Positions 51,310-60,956 of a DNA stretch of 64,000 nt are shown in pieces. Every line of letters starts with the position of its first letter. Position 1 is the stretch's first letter. The DNA lies in NCBI GenBank assembly GCA_902800185.1, contig CADCDK010000017.1, positions 1 to 64,000 on the forward strand, in the 5' to 3' direction. Position numbers and translations under genes: made by a program. The notes under the pieces are model-generated. The model was not told the DNA's origin, ran no database searches, and worked only from the letters and a program-made list of their open reading frames with translations. The DNA comes from an uncultured Prevotellaceae bacterium (GTDB lineage Bacteria > Bacteroidota > Bacteroidia > Bacteroidales > Bacteroidaceae).

Positions 51310-52835
51310 CACTTGTTGTCTGAGATGAGGTTTTCACCTGTCATATCAGCAGGCTGCTCCATGCCAAGGATATGCAGGATGGAGGGAGCCACATCAGCAA
51401 GACGGCCGTCCTTCACGGTTGCCGAGTTGTTGTCGGTAACGTAGATGAAAGGAACGGGATTCAGCGAGTGGGCAGTGTTCGGCGTGCCGTCGGGGTTGAT
51501 GGCATTGTCGGCATTGCCGTGGTCGGCAATGATGATAGCCTCATAGCCCGTGGCCTTGGCAGTCTCGATGACCTCACGCACGCAGTTGTCAACAGCCCAT
51601 ACAGCCTTGGCAATGGCATTATAGACACCCGTGTGACCTACCATGTCACCATTGGCGAAGTTGACGACGATGAAGTCGTACTTGTCTTCCTTGATGGCGG
51701 CAACGAGGTTGTCCTTCACCTCAAAGGCACTCATCTCGGGCTTCAGGTCGTAAGTGGCAACCTTTGGCGACGGAACGAGAATGCGGTCCTCGCCCTCGTA
51801 TGGAGCCTCACGACCACCGTTGAAGAAGAATGTCACGTGTGCATACTTCTCCGTCTCAGCGGTGTGCAGCTGCTTCTTGCCCTGGCGGGAGAGGTATTCG
51901 CCGAGTGTGTTCTCGACATTCTCTTTCGGGAAGAGAATGTTGACACCCTTGAAGTTGGCATCGTAGGGAGTCATGCAGTAGTACTGCAGTCCCGGGATGG
52001 TCTTCATTCCCTGCTCGGGCATGTCTTCCTGTGTAAGCACAACAGTGAGTTCCTTGGCACGGTCGTTGCGGAAGTTGATGAAGATGACAACGTCGCCCTC
52101 TTCGATGCATCCGTTGACCGAGGCATTGTGGATAGGCTTGATGAACTCGTCGGTGACACCTTCGTCATAGCTTTCCTGCATGGCGGCAACCATGTCGGTA
52201 GCCTGCTTGCCGACACCCTTCACGATGAGGTCGTAGCCTTCCTTGACACGCTCCCAGCGCTTGTCGCGGTCCATGGCATAGAAACGGCCTACGATACTGG
52301 CAATGGCTGCGTCGTTGTCGGCACATACCTTGCTCACCTGCTCAATGAAGCCCTTACCTGACTTCGGATCGGTATCGCGTCCATCCATGAAACAGTGTAC
52401 GAAGGTCTGGTTCTTCAGTCCGTATGCCTTGCCCACCTCAATGAGCTTGAACAGGTGGTCGAGGCTTGAGTGAACGCCACCGTCGCTGCAGAGTCCCATG
52501 AGGTGAAGCTTTTTGCCCTGCTCCTTGGCGTAGGAGTAGGCTGCCTTCACCTGCGGATTCTCCATGATGGAGCCGTCCTTGCAGGCACGATTGATCTTCA
52601 CAAGGTCCTGATAGACAATACGTCCGGCACCGATGTTCAGGTGTCCGACCTCAGAATTACCCATCTGTCCATCAGGCAGACCCACATCCTCACCGCTGGC
52701 CTGCAGCTGCGAGTGGGCACTTGTTGCATACAAAAGGTCGAGGTAGGGAGTCGGCGTATTGAAAATCACGTCACCCTTACCATGCTTACCGATTCCCCAT
52801 CCGTCGAGAATCATCAATAAAGCTTTCTTTGCCAT
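51309..52835 (-). CDS. gpmI: 2,3-bisphosphoglycerate-independent phosphoglycerate mutase
   Basis: A 508-residue alkaline-phosphatase-fold enzyme interconverting 3- and 2-phosphoglycerate in glycolysis, using two divalent metals and a phosphoserine intermediate. Motifs: [10 protein letters not shown], the catalytic Ser in [49 protein letters not shown] and [10 protein letters not shown]. Length is typical. It is the first gene of a gpmI-ung unit, divergent from the TonB-linked gene. Confidence 0.95.
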   Translation of the reverse strand: MAKKALLMILDGWGIGKHGKGDVIFNTPTPYLDLLYATSAHSQLQASGEDVGLPDGQMGNSEVGHLNIGAGRIVYQDLVKINRACKDGSIMENPQVKAAYSYAKEQGKKLHLMGLCSDGGVHSSLDHLFKLIEVGKAYGLKNQTFVHCFMDGRDTDPKSGKGFIEQVSKVCADNDAAIASIVGRFYAMDRDKRWERVKEGYDLIVKGVGKQATDMVAAMQESYDEGVTDEFIKPIHNASVNGCIEEGDVVIFINFRNDRAKELTVVLTQEDMPEQGMKTIPGLQYYCMTPYDANFKGVNILFPKENVENTLGEYLSRQGKKQLHTAETEKYAHVTFFFNGGREAPYEGEDRILVPSPKVATYDLKPEMSAFEVKDNLVAAIKEDKYDFIVVNFANGDMVGHTGVYNAIAKAVWAVDNCVREVIETAKATGYEAIIIADHGNADNAINPDGTPNTAHSLNPVPFIYVTDNNSATVKDGRLADVAPSILHILGMEQPADMTGENLISDNK

Positions 52836-52884
52836 GTTTTCTTATGATTTAGTTGTTTCGTGTAATTGCATCTGTATCAATTTG

Positions 52885-52892
52885 CAAAAATA
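52885..52892 (-). promoter_or_regulatory. -7 promoter element of gpmI
   Basis: The minus strand reads TATTTTTG, fitting TAnnTTTG, about 50 bases before the gpmI ATG in a 173-base divergent gap. For the opposite gene I saw only a near match (TATCTTTT at 52950-52957). Confidence 0.5.
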
Positions 52893-53008
52893 CAAAAAAA
52901 ATCGCATTCACACCCCTTTTCTCGCCGTATTTTTTTGCACGTCCTATAATATCTTTTAACATTCAGGAGTTTAAACTCTCGCGCGCATGTGTAGTCTAAA
53001 TTACAATT

Positions 53009-55498
53009 ATGAGTCGATTTTTATTTCTTCTGATGTTCGTCGCCTGTGTAGCGACGGCATCCGCACAAGGCACCATCAAAGGCAGGGTGTTAGACAAGAA
53101 CGGGAACACCCCGCTCGAATTCGTGAACATCAAAGTGACCACACAAGCGGACACGGCACACATGTTGAAAGGTACCATTACCGACGAGGGTGGACATTTC
53201 AACATCGGTGGGCTGAAGCCCGGCAGCTATGTGGTGAGCGCGTCTTTCGTAGGCTATCGGGACGTGAAGCGCAACTTCACCATCAGCCAGCAGAACCACT
53301 CATCAACGTACACGCTTTACATGTCGGAAGATTCACACTCGCTGAAGGAGGTGACGGTCGTAGGACAGAAATCGACCATGAAACTGGAAGTGGATCGCAA
53401 GTCATTCGACGTGAGCCAGCTCGTCACCAATGCCGGAGCGTCCGCCAGCGAAGCACTGGAGAACATTCCCTCGGTGGAAGTTGACAACGACGGCAACGTC
53501 TCACTGCGCGGCAACAGCAGTGTGGAGGTGTGGATCAACGGCAAGGCCAGCGGACTGACCACCGACAATCGTGCCGAAATCCTGCAGCAGCTGCCCGCAG
53601 AGAGTATTGACCATATCGAGGTCATCGACAATCCATCGGCGAAGTTCTCTGCCGAAGGCTCCGCCGGCATCATCAATATCGTACTGAAAAAAGACCGCAA
53701 GCCAGGCTACTACGGCTCGGTGCAAGTGGGTGGCGACACACGTCGCGGTGCCAACACAAGCTTCAACATCAACTACAATTCGCCCATCGTTGATGCCTAT
53801 CTCAATGTGGGATTCCGACACAGGCATGACGAAGGACGCAGCGAGAGCAACCAAATCAACCACTCTACACCCGAGCAGTACCAATGGTACAAGTCGAGCA
53901 GCGAGAACCAGGGGAACAACCTATTCTCGCGCGGCGGTCTCACCTTCCACGTGACGAAGAAGGACGACATCTCGCTGAGTGGAATGATGATGAAAGGAGG
54001 CCGCAAGGACCAGAACTCAACTCCCTACCACTATGGCATTGTGGGAGCCAGTCAGGACTCCCGCATGATGCTCCGTAACACCCGCTCGCGTGGCGACATG
54101 AACATGTACTACGGTGAACTGAACTATCGTCACAGCTTCACCGACACCCACTATCTGGACCTCGTCCTCGATTTCAACCGCTGGAAGTCCGACAACGACA
54201 ACTTCTATCAGGACTCCACCGCCTACTACGACGGCGTGACACCCACCGACTACGAATACCAGAGCCTGCCCATGCATATGAACAACCGTACATGGGAGGT
54301 GAAACTCGACTACGAGAACCCCATCAGCGAGAAGATCAAGCTACAGGCGGGCTATCAGGGACGTTTCTCACATGAGAACACACCGCAGGAGTCATACGAC
54401 GACCCGAACAACTGGAACGGTGAGAATGCCGTGGAGGACAAGACCTACTTCAACCGCTTCATCTACGACATGGACCTACATGCCTTCTACAGCACACTCG
54501 CTTACAACAACGGAAAGTTCGGCATCATGGGCGGCATGCGTGCCGAATACTGGAAGGTGAACACCAAGAGCTATGACTGGGATCAGGAACACGGAGTGAC
54601 ACCCGCTCCCAACCCCTTCAAGAAAGACTACTTCGAGCTGTTCCCCAGCCTTTTCCTCTCCTACCAGCTCACCGAGAACGACCAGTTGCAGCTGAACTAC
54701 ACCCGTCGCCTGCGCCGTCCGTGGGGCGGACAGCTCAACTCGTTCCGCAACCGCCGCGATGCCACGATGGAAAGCTTCGGTAACCCTGAGCTCACACCTG
54801 AATTCTCAAATTCCTTCTCAGTGAACTACCTGAAGACATGGACGCAGCATTCGATGATGATCAGTGCCTACTACAGACCCACCTACGACGTAATGCAACG
54901 CATCAACTGGCAGGTAGGCAACATGATGTACCAGACCAACGTCAACGTGACGAAGAGCGTCAGTGAGGGCGTGGAGCTGACCGTGAAGAACAAACTGTTC
55001 CGCCGGCTCGACCTGACAACCTCGGCCAACGCCTACTACTACAAGATCAACGGCTTCCACTACGTGGTGGACAACGTCGATGTTTACGGCAAGGAAGACC
55101 ACAACTTCACGTGGAATGCCCGCATGACGGCCAGCCTCATCCTGCCCTACGACCTGTCCATTCAAGCCACAGGACGCTACCGGGCCCGCCAGGTCATCAC
55201 ACAGGGCTATCGCAAGGCCGGATACGGACTCGACCTCGGACTGCGCAAGAATTTCTTCGACAAGAAACTGACGCTTGCCATCAGCTGCCGAGACGTGTTT
55301 AACTCGCGCAAGTGGGAGAATTTCACCGAGAGCGAGAGCTTCAGCCGCTACCAGATGAATAAGCGCGGAAGCCGCAAGGTGAACATCACATTGACCTGGA
55401 ACTTCGGTAACATGATGCCGAAAAAGAAACCTACTCAGGGCGACTCCAACGAGATGGACGACCCCTCAAGCAACTACAGCGGAGGCGGTGAGGATTAA
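53009..55498 (+). CDS. TonB-dependent-receptor-like outer-membrane beta-barrel protein
   Basis: An 829-residue exported protein. A signal peptide (MSRFLFLLMFVACVATASAQ) precedes a carboxypeptidase-regulatory-like domain (TIKGRVLDKNGNTPLEFVNI to SFVGYRDVKRNFTI). A TonB plug follows (ENIPSVEVDNDGNVSLRGNS, VEVIDNPSAKFSAEGSAGII in slightly varied form), then a long barrel ending with aromatic strands (RKVNITLTWNFGNM). The barrel type is that of the outer-membrane beta-barrel family rather than SusC, and no SusD follows. The substrate is unknown. It ends in a strong terminator. Confidence 0.85.
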   Translation: MSRFLFLLMFVACVATASAQGTIKGRVLDKNGNTPLEFVNIKVTTQADTAHMLKGTITDEGGHFNIGGLKPGSYVVSASFVGYRDVKRNFTISQQNHSSTYTLYMSEDSHSLKEVTVVGQKSTMKLEVDRKSFDVSQLVTNAGASASEALENIPSVEVDNDGNVSLRGNSSVEVWINGKASGLTTDNRAEILQQLPAESIDHIEVIDNPSAKFSAEGSAGIINIVLKKDRKPGYYGSVQVGGDTRRGANTSFNINYNSPIVDAYLNVGFRHRHDEGRSESNQINHSTPEQYQWYKSSSENQGNNLFSRGGLTFHVTKKDDISLSGMMMKGGRKDQNSTPYHYGIVGASQDSRMMLRNTRSRGDMNMYYGELNYRHSFTDTHYLDLVLDFNRWKSDNDNFYQDSTAYYDGVTPTDYEYQSLPMHMNNRTWEVKLDYENPISEKIKLQAGYQGRFSHENTPQESYDDPNNWNGENAVEDKTYFNRFIYDMDLHAFYSTLAYNNGKFGIMGGMRAEYWKVNTKSYDWDQEHGVTPAPNPFKKDYFELFPSLFLSYQLTENDQLQLNYTRRLRRPWGGQLNSFRNRRDATMESFGNPELTPEFSNSFSVNYLKTWTQHSMMISAYYRPTYDVMQRINWQVGNMMYQTNVNVTKSVSEGVELTVKNKLFRRLDLTTSANAYYYKINGFHYVVDNVDVYGKEDHNFTWNARMTASLILPYDLSIQATGRYRARQVITQGYRKAGYGLDLGLRKNFFDKKLTLAISCRDVFNSRKWENFTESESFSRYQMNKRGSRKVNITLTWNFGNMMPKKKPTQGDSNEMDDPSSNYSGGGED

Positions 55499-55513
55499 CC
55501 TCACCGCTTTTTT
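55485..55513 (+). terminator. Intrinsic terminator overlapping the stop codon of the TonB-linked gene
   Basis: A perfect 9-bp hairpin, GCGGTGAGG/CCTCACCGC, with the TAA stop inside the loop, is followed by TTTTTT. The end of the coding sequence forms the left arm. Confidence 0.85.
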
Positions 55514-55596
55514 CATGCTCTTTACGCGCGTACATTTATATATTAACTATATATTAACGTGAGTTCGACGAATTCAAGACAAGGAAAGCTTTACAA

Positions 55597-55631
55597 AAAG
55601 GAAACAGGATTCCCCTGTTTCCTTTCTTTTT
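55597..55631 (+). terminator. Second intrinsic-terminator hairpin
   Basis: A perfect 12-bp stem AAAGGAAACAGG/CCTGTTTCCTTT around ATTCC is followed by CTTTTT. It lies 84 bases after the first terminator. Either it is a back-up or it ends a short transcript made between the two. Confidence 0.75.
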
Positions 55632-55662
55632 GCCAAACAAAACGACCGAATTAACCAAAAGC

Positions 55663-55783
55663 GTCAGTACCAACCGGGTTGGTACTGACAGTTCCAAGAT
55701 TTAAACACTTGCTGGTACTGAGAATTCCACTGAGTGGTACTGGGAGTACCACGGGCAGGTAACAAGCCTACCGCTTAGTGGAA
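55663..55783. promoter_or_regulatory. Dyad-repeat array upstream of the susC promoter
   Basis: A perfect 12-bp palindrome GTCAGTACCAAC/GTTGGTACTGAC (55663-55689) is followed by three related 15-base units. They are GGTACTGACAGTTCC (55681), GGTACTGAGAATTCC (55714) and GGTACTGGGAGTACC (55736), with the form GGTACT-N3-ARTWCC. Start-to-start distances are 33 and 22 bases, whole helical turns. The segment 55725-55783 can also fold as a junction (TTCCACT/AGTGGAA closing GTGGTACT/AGTACCAC and GGTA/TACC hairpins). No gene is seen in 55499-55985; apart from the terminators, this array and the promoter, nothing else stands out there. Confidence 0.55.
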
Positions 55784-55836
55784 ACGACGCCTACTTGTTA
55801 AAAGTTGTATAAATTTCTGTGCTTTTAATAAATTTA

Positions 55837-55868
55837 TTTGTCCAAGTAACCTTTTTAATGTATCTTTG
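55837..55868 (+). promoter_or_regulatory. Promoter of the susC-susD operon
   Basis: TTTG at 55837-55840 and TATCTTTG at 55861-55868 are separated by 20 bases, the expected Bacteroidota spacing. This leaves a leader of roughly 110 bases before the susC ATG. Confidence 0.75.
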
Positions 55869-55985
55869 CAAATTGTTTCCAAAAAATGCTAAAAGTGTTC
55901 TTAAACACCATGGAGACAGAAATCTATAAAGCAAATTGAAAGTAAAAGATAAGTATTAGTAAAATTAAAAGTAAAGAGAGACTTT

Positions 55986-58900
55986 ATGGAAAAAAGATTA
56001 AGCATGATTCTGGCGGGTCTGTTCCTTTGCATAGGAATGGCGCTTGCCCAGACGAAAATCACTGGCACCGTAATCTCTTCAGAGGATGGCGAGCCTGTTA
56101 TCGGAGCCACTGTCATGATACAGGGCACGAAACAGGGTGTGGCCACCAACGTTGACGGCCAGTTCTCACTCTCAGTACCAGCCGGCAAGAAGATTGAAGT
56201 CAGTTCCGTTGGTATGGTTTCACAAACCGTAGCCGCTAAAAATGGCATGACCATCACCCTGCATCCCGATGAATCACAGTTAGAAGAAGTGGTGGTTACG
56301 GGTGTGCAGAAGATGGACCGCCGTTTGTTCACGGGTGCAACAGACAAGTTGAATGCGGCTGATGCCATGTTGGGAGGTATGCCCGACATCAGCCGGTCTC
56401 TTGAGGGAAGATCAGCTGGTGTGAGCGTGCAGAACGTGAGCGGAACCTTTGGTACTGCACCAAAAATTCGCATTCGTGGTGCCACTTCCATTTATGGTAG
56501 CTCAAAGCCGCTGTGGGTGGTTGACGGTGTCATCATGGAAGACGTTACCGACATTTCGGCCGACGACCTCTCGTCGGGAGATGCTGAAACGCTGATTTCT
56601 TCGGCCATCGCCGGACTGAACTCCGACGATATTGAGAGCTTCCAGATTCTGAAAGACGGTTCTGCCACCTCCATCTATGGTGCACGCGCCATGGCCGGTG
56701 TGATTGTTGTCACCACCAAGAAGGGTAAGGCCGGGCAGGCACATATCAACTACACAGGTGAGTTCACGTCGCGTTTGAAACCCCAGTATCGCGATTTCAA
56801 CATCTTGAATTCGCAAGACCAGATGGGTATTTACCAGGAAATGCAACAAAAGGGTTGGTTTGGCTTGAGTGCTTTGCTCAACGGAAGCGACTATGGTGTG
56901 TACGGTAAGATGTATGAGCTGATGAACACTTATAATCCTTCTACTGGGCAGTTTGGCCTTGCCAACACACCTGAGGCGCAGAATGCTTATCTCAGACAGG
57001 CCGAGTACAGAAACACCGACTGGTTCGACGAATTATTCTCCACCGACATTGTTCAAAACCATTCGATGAGCATCTCCGGCGGTACGGAGAAGTCGCAGTA
57101 TTATGTTTCTATGTCGGCCATGCTCGACCCGGGATGGTATAAAGACAATGAAGTGAAACGCTATACTGCCAACATGAATGTCAGTCACGACATCATGAAA
57201 AGCCTGACGGTCAACCTCATTGGAACTGCTTCCTATCGCAAGCAGAAAGCACCGGGAACACTGAGCCAGGACATCGACGTGGTTTCAGGGCAGGTGAAGC
57301 GCGATTTCGACATCAACCCCTACTCGTATGCACTGAACACGTCCAGGGCCTTGGATCCTTCTGTCTATTACCAGTCGAATTACGCTCCATTCAATATTCT
57401 GCATGAGTTGGAGACCAACTATATCGACATGCGCGTGGTCGACACCAAATTTCAGGCTGAGCTGAAGTGGAAGCCTATCCAAGGCTTAGAGGTAGCCATG
57501 CTGGCTGCGATAAAAAACAGTACCACCTCTCGTGAGAACAAGATTCTTGATGATTCCAATCAGGCCATGGCCTATCGCGCCATGGGAAATTCACTCATCA
57601 GAAACGGAAACAAATATCTCTACACCAATCCTGATGACATTTATGCTCTGCCCATCACTGTATTGCCTGAGGGTGGTATCTATCAGCGCATAGAAAAGTC
57701 GATGACCAGTCACGACTATCGCCTGACAGCTAACTACGGGCACACCTTCAATGACACCCATATCGTCAACATGCTTGCCGGAGCAGAGTCTACACGCATC
57801 GAGCGCAATGGAACCAATTTCACCGGATGGGGTATGCAGTATGCCATGGGAGAAATTCCTTTCTATATCTATGAATATTTTAAGAAAGGAATAGAAGAAA
57901 ACACCAACTATTATTCGCTCAGCAACACAAACTCACGTTCCGTGGCATTCTTTGCCAATGCCACCTACTCCTACAAGGGACGCTATGTGCTGACCGGAAC
58001 TTATCGTTACGAAGGCTCCAACCAGCTTGGCAAGAGCCGCAATGCCCGCTGGCTACCCACATGGAATGTGGCAGGTAGCTGGAATGCCCATGAAGAACCC
58101 TGGTTCCACAAGGTCTTCAATGGTGTTCTCTCTCATTTGACGCTGAAGGGTTCTTATTCTCTAACAGCCACTCCTCCGCCCGCCGATCTCGTCAGTTCCA
58201 CCAACGTGCTCATGGCCTATACGCCTTATCGCCCATTCGCCACAGACAAAGAGACTGCTATCCATCAGACTGGATGGGAAGATGCCGACTTGACCTATGA
58301 GAAGAAAAACGAGCTGAATATTGGCGCCGACTTCGGTTTACTTCACGACCGCATCAACGTTGCCTTAGATGTATATACGCGAAAGAACTTCGATGAGATA
58401 GGTCCCATCAACACGCAGGGTGTGAGCGGCCAGATTATCCGCTGGGGAAATCAGGCCGACATGAAGTCGAGCGGTATCGAGCTGAGTATCTCTTCTACCA
58501 ACATCAAAACCAAGGACTTCTCTTGGAACACTCAGTTTGTCTATTCATCCAACAAAACCGAAATCACCAACCTGAAGAACCAGGCAACAGTCATGGACTT
58601 GATTCAAGGTAACGGATTCGGTGTTGAGGGCTATCCCGTCAGAGCTCTCTTCTCCATTCCTTTCTTGGGATTGAACGAAGACGGTATGCCTACATTCCTG
58701 AATGAGAAAGGTGAAGTAACAGTAACCGACCTCAACTTCCAGGAACGTGATAACATAGGATTCCTGAAATATGAAGGACCAACGGATCCCAAATACATAG
58801 GCTCGCTTGGAAACACTTTCAAATACAAGGGATTCCAGCTCGACTTGTTCTTTACCTATTCATTCGGCAATGTCATTCGTCTTGATCCGGTATTCTCTGC

Positions 58901-59303
58901 TAAATATTCCGACCTGTCATCCATGACGAAGGAATTCAAGAACCGCTGGATGATGCCTGGCGACGAGAAGATGACCGACATCCCCGTCATTCTCAGCTAT
59001 CGGCAGTATCACGACAACGACCAGTTGCGCTATGGCTATAACGCCTACAACTATTCAACGGCACGCATTGCCAAAGGCGATTTCATTCGTCTGAAGGAGA
59101 TTGCACTGAGCTATGCTTTCCCGCGCAACTGGTTTAAGAGTACGCCTATCAACAATCTCTCGCTCAAATTGCAGGCAACAAACCTCTTCCTTGTCTATGC
59201 CGACAAGAAGCTCAACGGCCAAGACCCCGAGTTTGTCAATGCTGGTGGTGTGGCTTCGCCCGTGCCCAAGCAGTTCACAATGACACTTCGAGTGGGATTT
59301 TAA
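55986..59303 (+). CDS. SusC/RagA-family TonB-linked outer-membrane transporter
   Basis: A 1105-residue SusC-type transporter. After a signal peptide (ending GMALAQ) come a carboxypeptidase-D-regulatory-like domain (TKITGTVISSEDGEPVIGAT), the TonB-box/plug region (LEEVVVTGVQKMDRR, SLEGRSAGVSVQNVSGTFG, KIRIRGATSIYGSSKPLWVV, ILKDGSATSIYGARAMAGVI) and a 22-strand barrel ending FTMTLRVGF. It should import an oligomeric nutrient together with the SusD lipoprotein encoded 44 bases downstream. The lack of glycoside hydrolases and presence of a metallohydrolase hint at a peptide-like or other non-glycan substrate. Confidence 0.93.
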   Translation: MEKRLSMILAGLFLCIGMALAQTKITGTVISSEDGEPVIGATVMIQGTKQGVATNVDGQFSLSVPAGKKIEVSSVGMVSQTVAAKNGMTITLHPDESQLEEVVVTGVQKMDRRLFTGATDKLNAADAMLGGMPDISRSLEGRSAGVSVQNVSGTFGTAPKIRIRGATSIYGSSKPLWVVDGVIMEDVTDISADDLSSGDAETLISSAIAGLNSDDIESFQILKDGSATSIYGARAMAGVIVVTTKKGKAGQAHINYTGEFTSRLKPQYRDFNILNSQDQMGIYQEMQQKGWFGLSALLNGSDYGVYGKMYELMNTYNPSTGQFGLANTPEAQNAYLRQAEYRNTDWFDELFSTDIVQNHSMSISGGTEKSQYYVSMSAMLDPGWYKDNEVKRYTANMNVSHDIMKSLTVNLIGTASYRKQKAPGTLSQDIDVVSGQVKRDFDINPYSYALNTSRALDPSVYYQSNYAPFNILHELETNYIDMRVVDTKFQAELKWKPIQGLEVAMLAAIKNSTTSRENKILDDSNQAMAYRAMGNSLIRNGNKYLYTNPDDIYALPITVLPEGGIYQRIEKSMTSHDYRLTANYGHTFNDTHIVNMLAGAESTRIERNGTNFTGWGMQYAMGEIPFYIYEYFKKGIEENTNYYSLSNTNSRSVAFFANATYSYKGRYVLTGTYRYEGSNQLGKSRNARWLPTWNVAGSWNAHEEPWFHKVFNGVLSHLTLKGSYSLTATPPPADLVSSTNVLMAYTPYRPFATDKETAIHQTGWEDADLTYEKKNELNIGADFGLLHDRINVALDVYTRKNFDEIGPINTQGVSGQIIRWGNQADMKSSGIELSISSTNIKTKDFSWNTQFVYSSNKTEITNLKNQATVMDLIQGNGFGVEGYPVRALFSIPFLGLNEDGMPTFLNEKGEVTVTDLNFQERDNIGFLKYEGPTDPKYIGSLGNTFKYKGFQLDLFFTYSFGNVIRLDPVFSAKYSDLSSMTKEFKNRWMMPGDEKMTDIPVILSYRQYHDNDQLRYGYNAYNYSTARIAKGDFIRLKEIALSYAFPRNWFKSTPINNLSLKLQATNLFLVYADKKLNGQDPEFVNAGGVASPVPKQFTMTLRVGF

Positions 59304-59347
59304 TGAATGAAGGATGAATGTATAATTCAAGAAACAATAGCAAAAAT

Positions 59348-60913
59348 ATGAAAAAATATATAGGATTATCAATTTTAGTGCTTACGCTGGGCCTGGTGTC
59401 GTGCGATGACTATCTTGACACGCTGCCTGACAACCGCATGGAACTGAAGAACCCCAATGAGGTGAGCAGAATGTTGACAAGTGCTTACATTGAGGTAGTC
59501 CCTACTTACTTGACCGAGATGTATTCCGACAATGCCGACGAGCATCGCAACACGGCATGGTCTGCTGCCGACCGTTTTCAGGAACAAGCTTACTATTGGC
59601 AAGACGTGACTGAGATTTTCGGCTTTGATACCCCTCAGCAGATATGGGAGGGTGCTTACTCTGCTGTGAACGCCGCCAATATTGTCATCCAATATATCGA
59701 AGGCTTGTCGGCCGAAGAACAGTCGCAACACACGGCTCAGCTTGGCGAGGCCTACCTTTGCAGGGCCTACGCCATCTTCACACTGGCCAACACTTTCTGT
59801 GTGGCCTATGACAAGGCAACGGCTTCTCAGTCGCTGGGTATTCCCTATCCCACCACATTGGAGACTACCATTGATGTGAAATATGAGCGAGGAACACTTG
59901 CCGAGACTTACGAGCTTATTGCTCACGACATCGAAGAGGGCATCAAGCGTGTGGGCAGTGTCTATGACCATCCCAAGTTTCATTTCACGCCGGTGTCTGC
60001 ACATGCACTTGCCGCCCGGTTCTATCTTTATTATCAAGATTATGAAAAGGCTATCGAACATGCCAATTATGTGTTAGGCAACGACGCAAAGGGAAAGCTG
60101 CGTGAATGGTCGAAATTCTACAGCCTGAGCGCCAACGGAAATGTTGCACCTAATGGATATATCAGCTCCACGGAGAATGCCAACCTGCTGTTGTTGGTTT
60201 GCTATTCAGAATGGGGTGCCGTGTGTGGACCTTATGGCTACGCCAACAAGTATGCCCATGGCTACAATCTCTCTGAGAGCGAAACCCTTCAGGCAGATGC
60301 ACCCTGGGGAAACAGTTCAGACATGGGCTATACGGTATGGAACAATGGTTCACTCTCTAAATACTTCATCAACAAAGTTCCATACGATTTTGAATATTCC
60401 GACAGGGAGGCTGGCATCGGACAGCCACACATGGAGATTCCTGCCCTCACCACCGACGAGACATTGCTCATTCGTGCTGAAGCAAAAGCCTTGAGCGGAG
60501 ATTTGGCTGGGGCAGTGGAAGATTTAAACATCGAGTTGTCGGCCTGCAACACAAGCGGGGCACAAGTCACACTTGATGGTATCAAGGCTTTTTACGATGG
60601 AATTGCCTATTACACCCCTACTGAGCCTACACCCAAGAAGAAGTTCCATACCAGCTTCCCCATTGCCAGCGACGGGCAGGAGCAGGTTCTTCAAGCCATT
60701 CTGCAGCTCAAACGCATTCTTTTCCTCAATGAAGGACTGCGCCTGCAGGATGTGAAACGATATGGCATAGTTATCTATCGCCGTGTCATCAACAACGACC
60801 ATGAAGTGACAGAAGTCACCGATCAGCTTGCCGAAGACGACCCTCGCCGCGCCATCCAGCTGCCACAGGATGTCATCAATGCAGGGCTTGAACCTAACCC
60901 CAGAAACAAGTAA
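59348..60913 (+). CDS. SusD/RagB-family surface lipoprotein
   Basis: A 521-residue lipoprotein (MKKYIGLSILVLTLGLVSC, lipobox Cys19). SusD-type features are DDYLDTLPDNRMELKNPNEV, WEGAYSAVNAANIVIQYIEG, GEAYLCRAYAIFTLANTFC in the TPR region, SVYDHPKFHFTPVSAHALAA and the C-terminal LILRKRILFLNEGLR-like block (here LQLKRILFLNEGLRLQDVKR). It forms the lid over the SusC barrel and binds substrate. An ATG 30 bases upstream would add a polar extension before the signal peptide and is rejected. Confidence 0.92.
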   Translation: MKKYIGLSILVLTLGLVSCDDYLDTLPDNRMELKNPNEVSRMLTSAYIEVVPTYLTEMYSDNADEHRNTAWSAADRFQEQAYYWQDVTEIFGFDTPQQIWEGAYSAVNAANIVIQYIEGLSAEEQSQHTAQLGEAYLCRAYAIFTLANTFCVAYDKATASQSLGIPYPTTLETTIDVKYERGTLAETYELIAHDIEEGIKRVGSVYDHPKFHFTPVSAHALAARFYLYYQDYEKAIEHANYVLGNDAKGKLREWSKFYSLSANGNVAPNGYISSTENANLLLLVCYSEWGAVCGPYGYANKYAHGYNLSESETLQADAPWGNSSDMGYTVWNNGSLSKYFINKVPYDFEYSDREAGIGQPHMEIPALTTDETLLIRAEAKALSGDLAGAVEDLNIELSACNTSGAQVTLDGIKAFYDGIAYYTPTEPTPKKKFHTSFPIASDGQEQVLQAILQLKRILFLNEGLRLQDVKRYGIVIYRRVINNDHEVTEVTDQLAEDDPRRAIQLPQDVINAGLEPNPRNK

Positions 60914-60956
60914 ATGTGTGAAATGGAGAGATGTTTAATCAATTAACACAGAAAAC

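Noticed and set aside
51372..52361. Plus-strand open frame (329 codons) opposite gpmI
   Set aside because: Shadow of gpmI, whose catalytic motifs are all intact.
55663..55689. Perfect palindrome as an intrinsic terminator
   Set aside because: No T run follows either arm, and two proper terminators lie just upstream.
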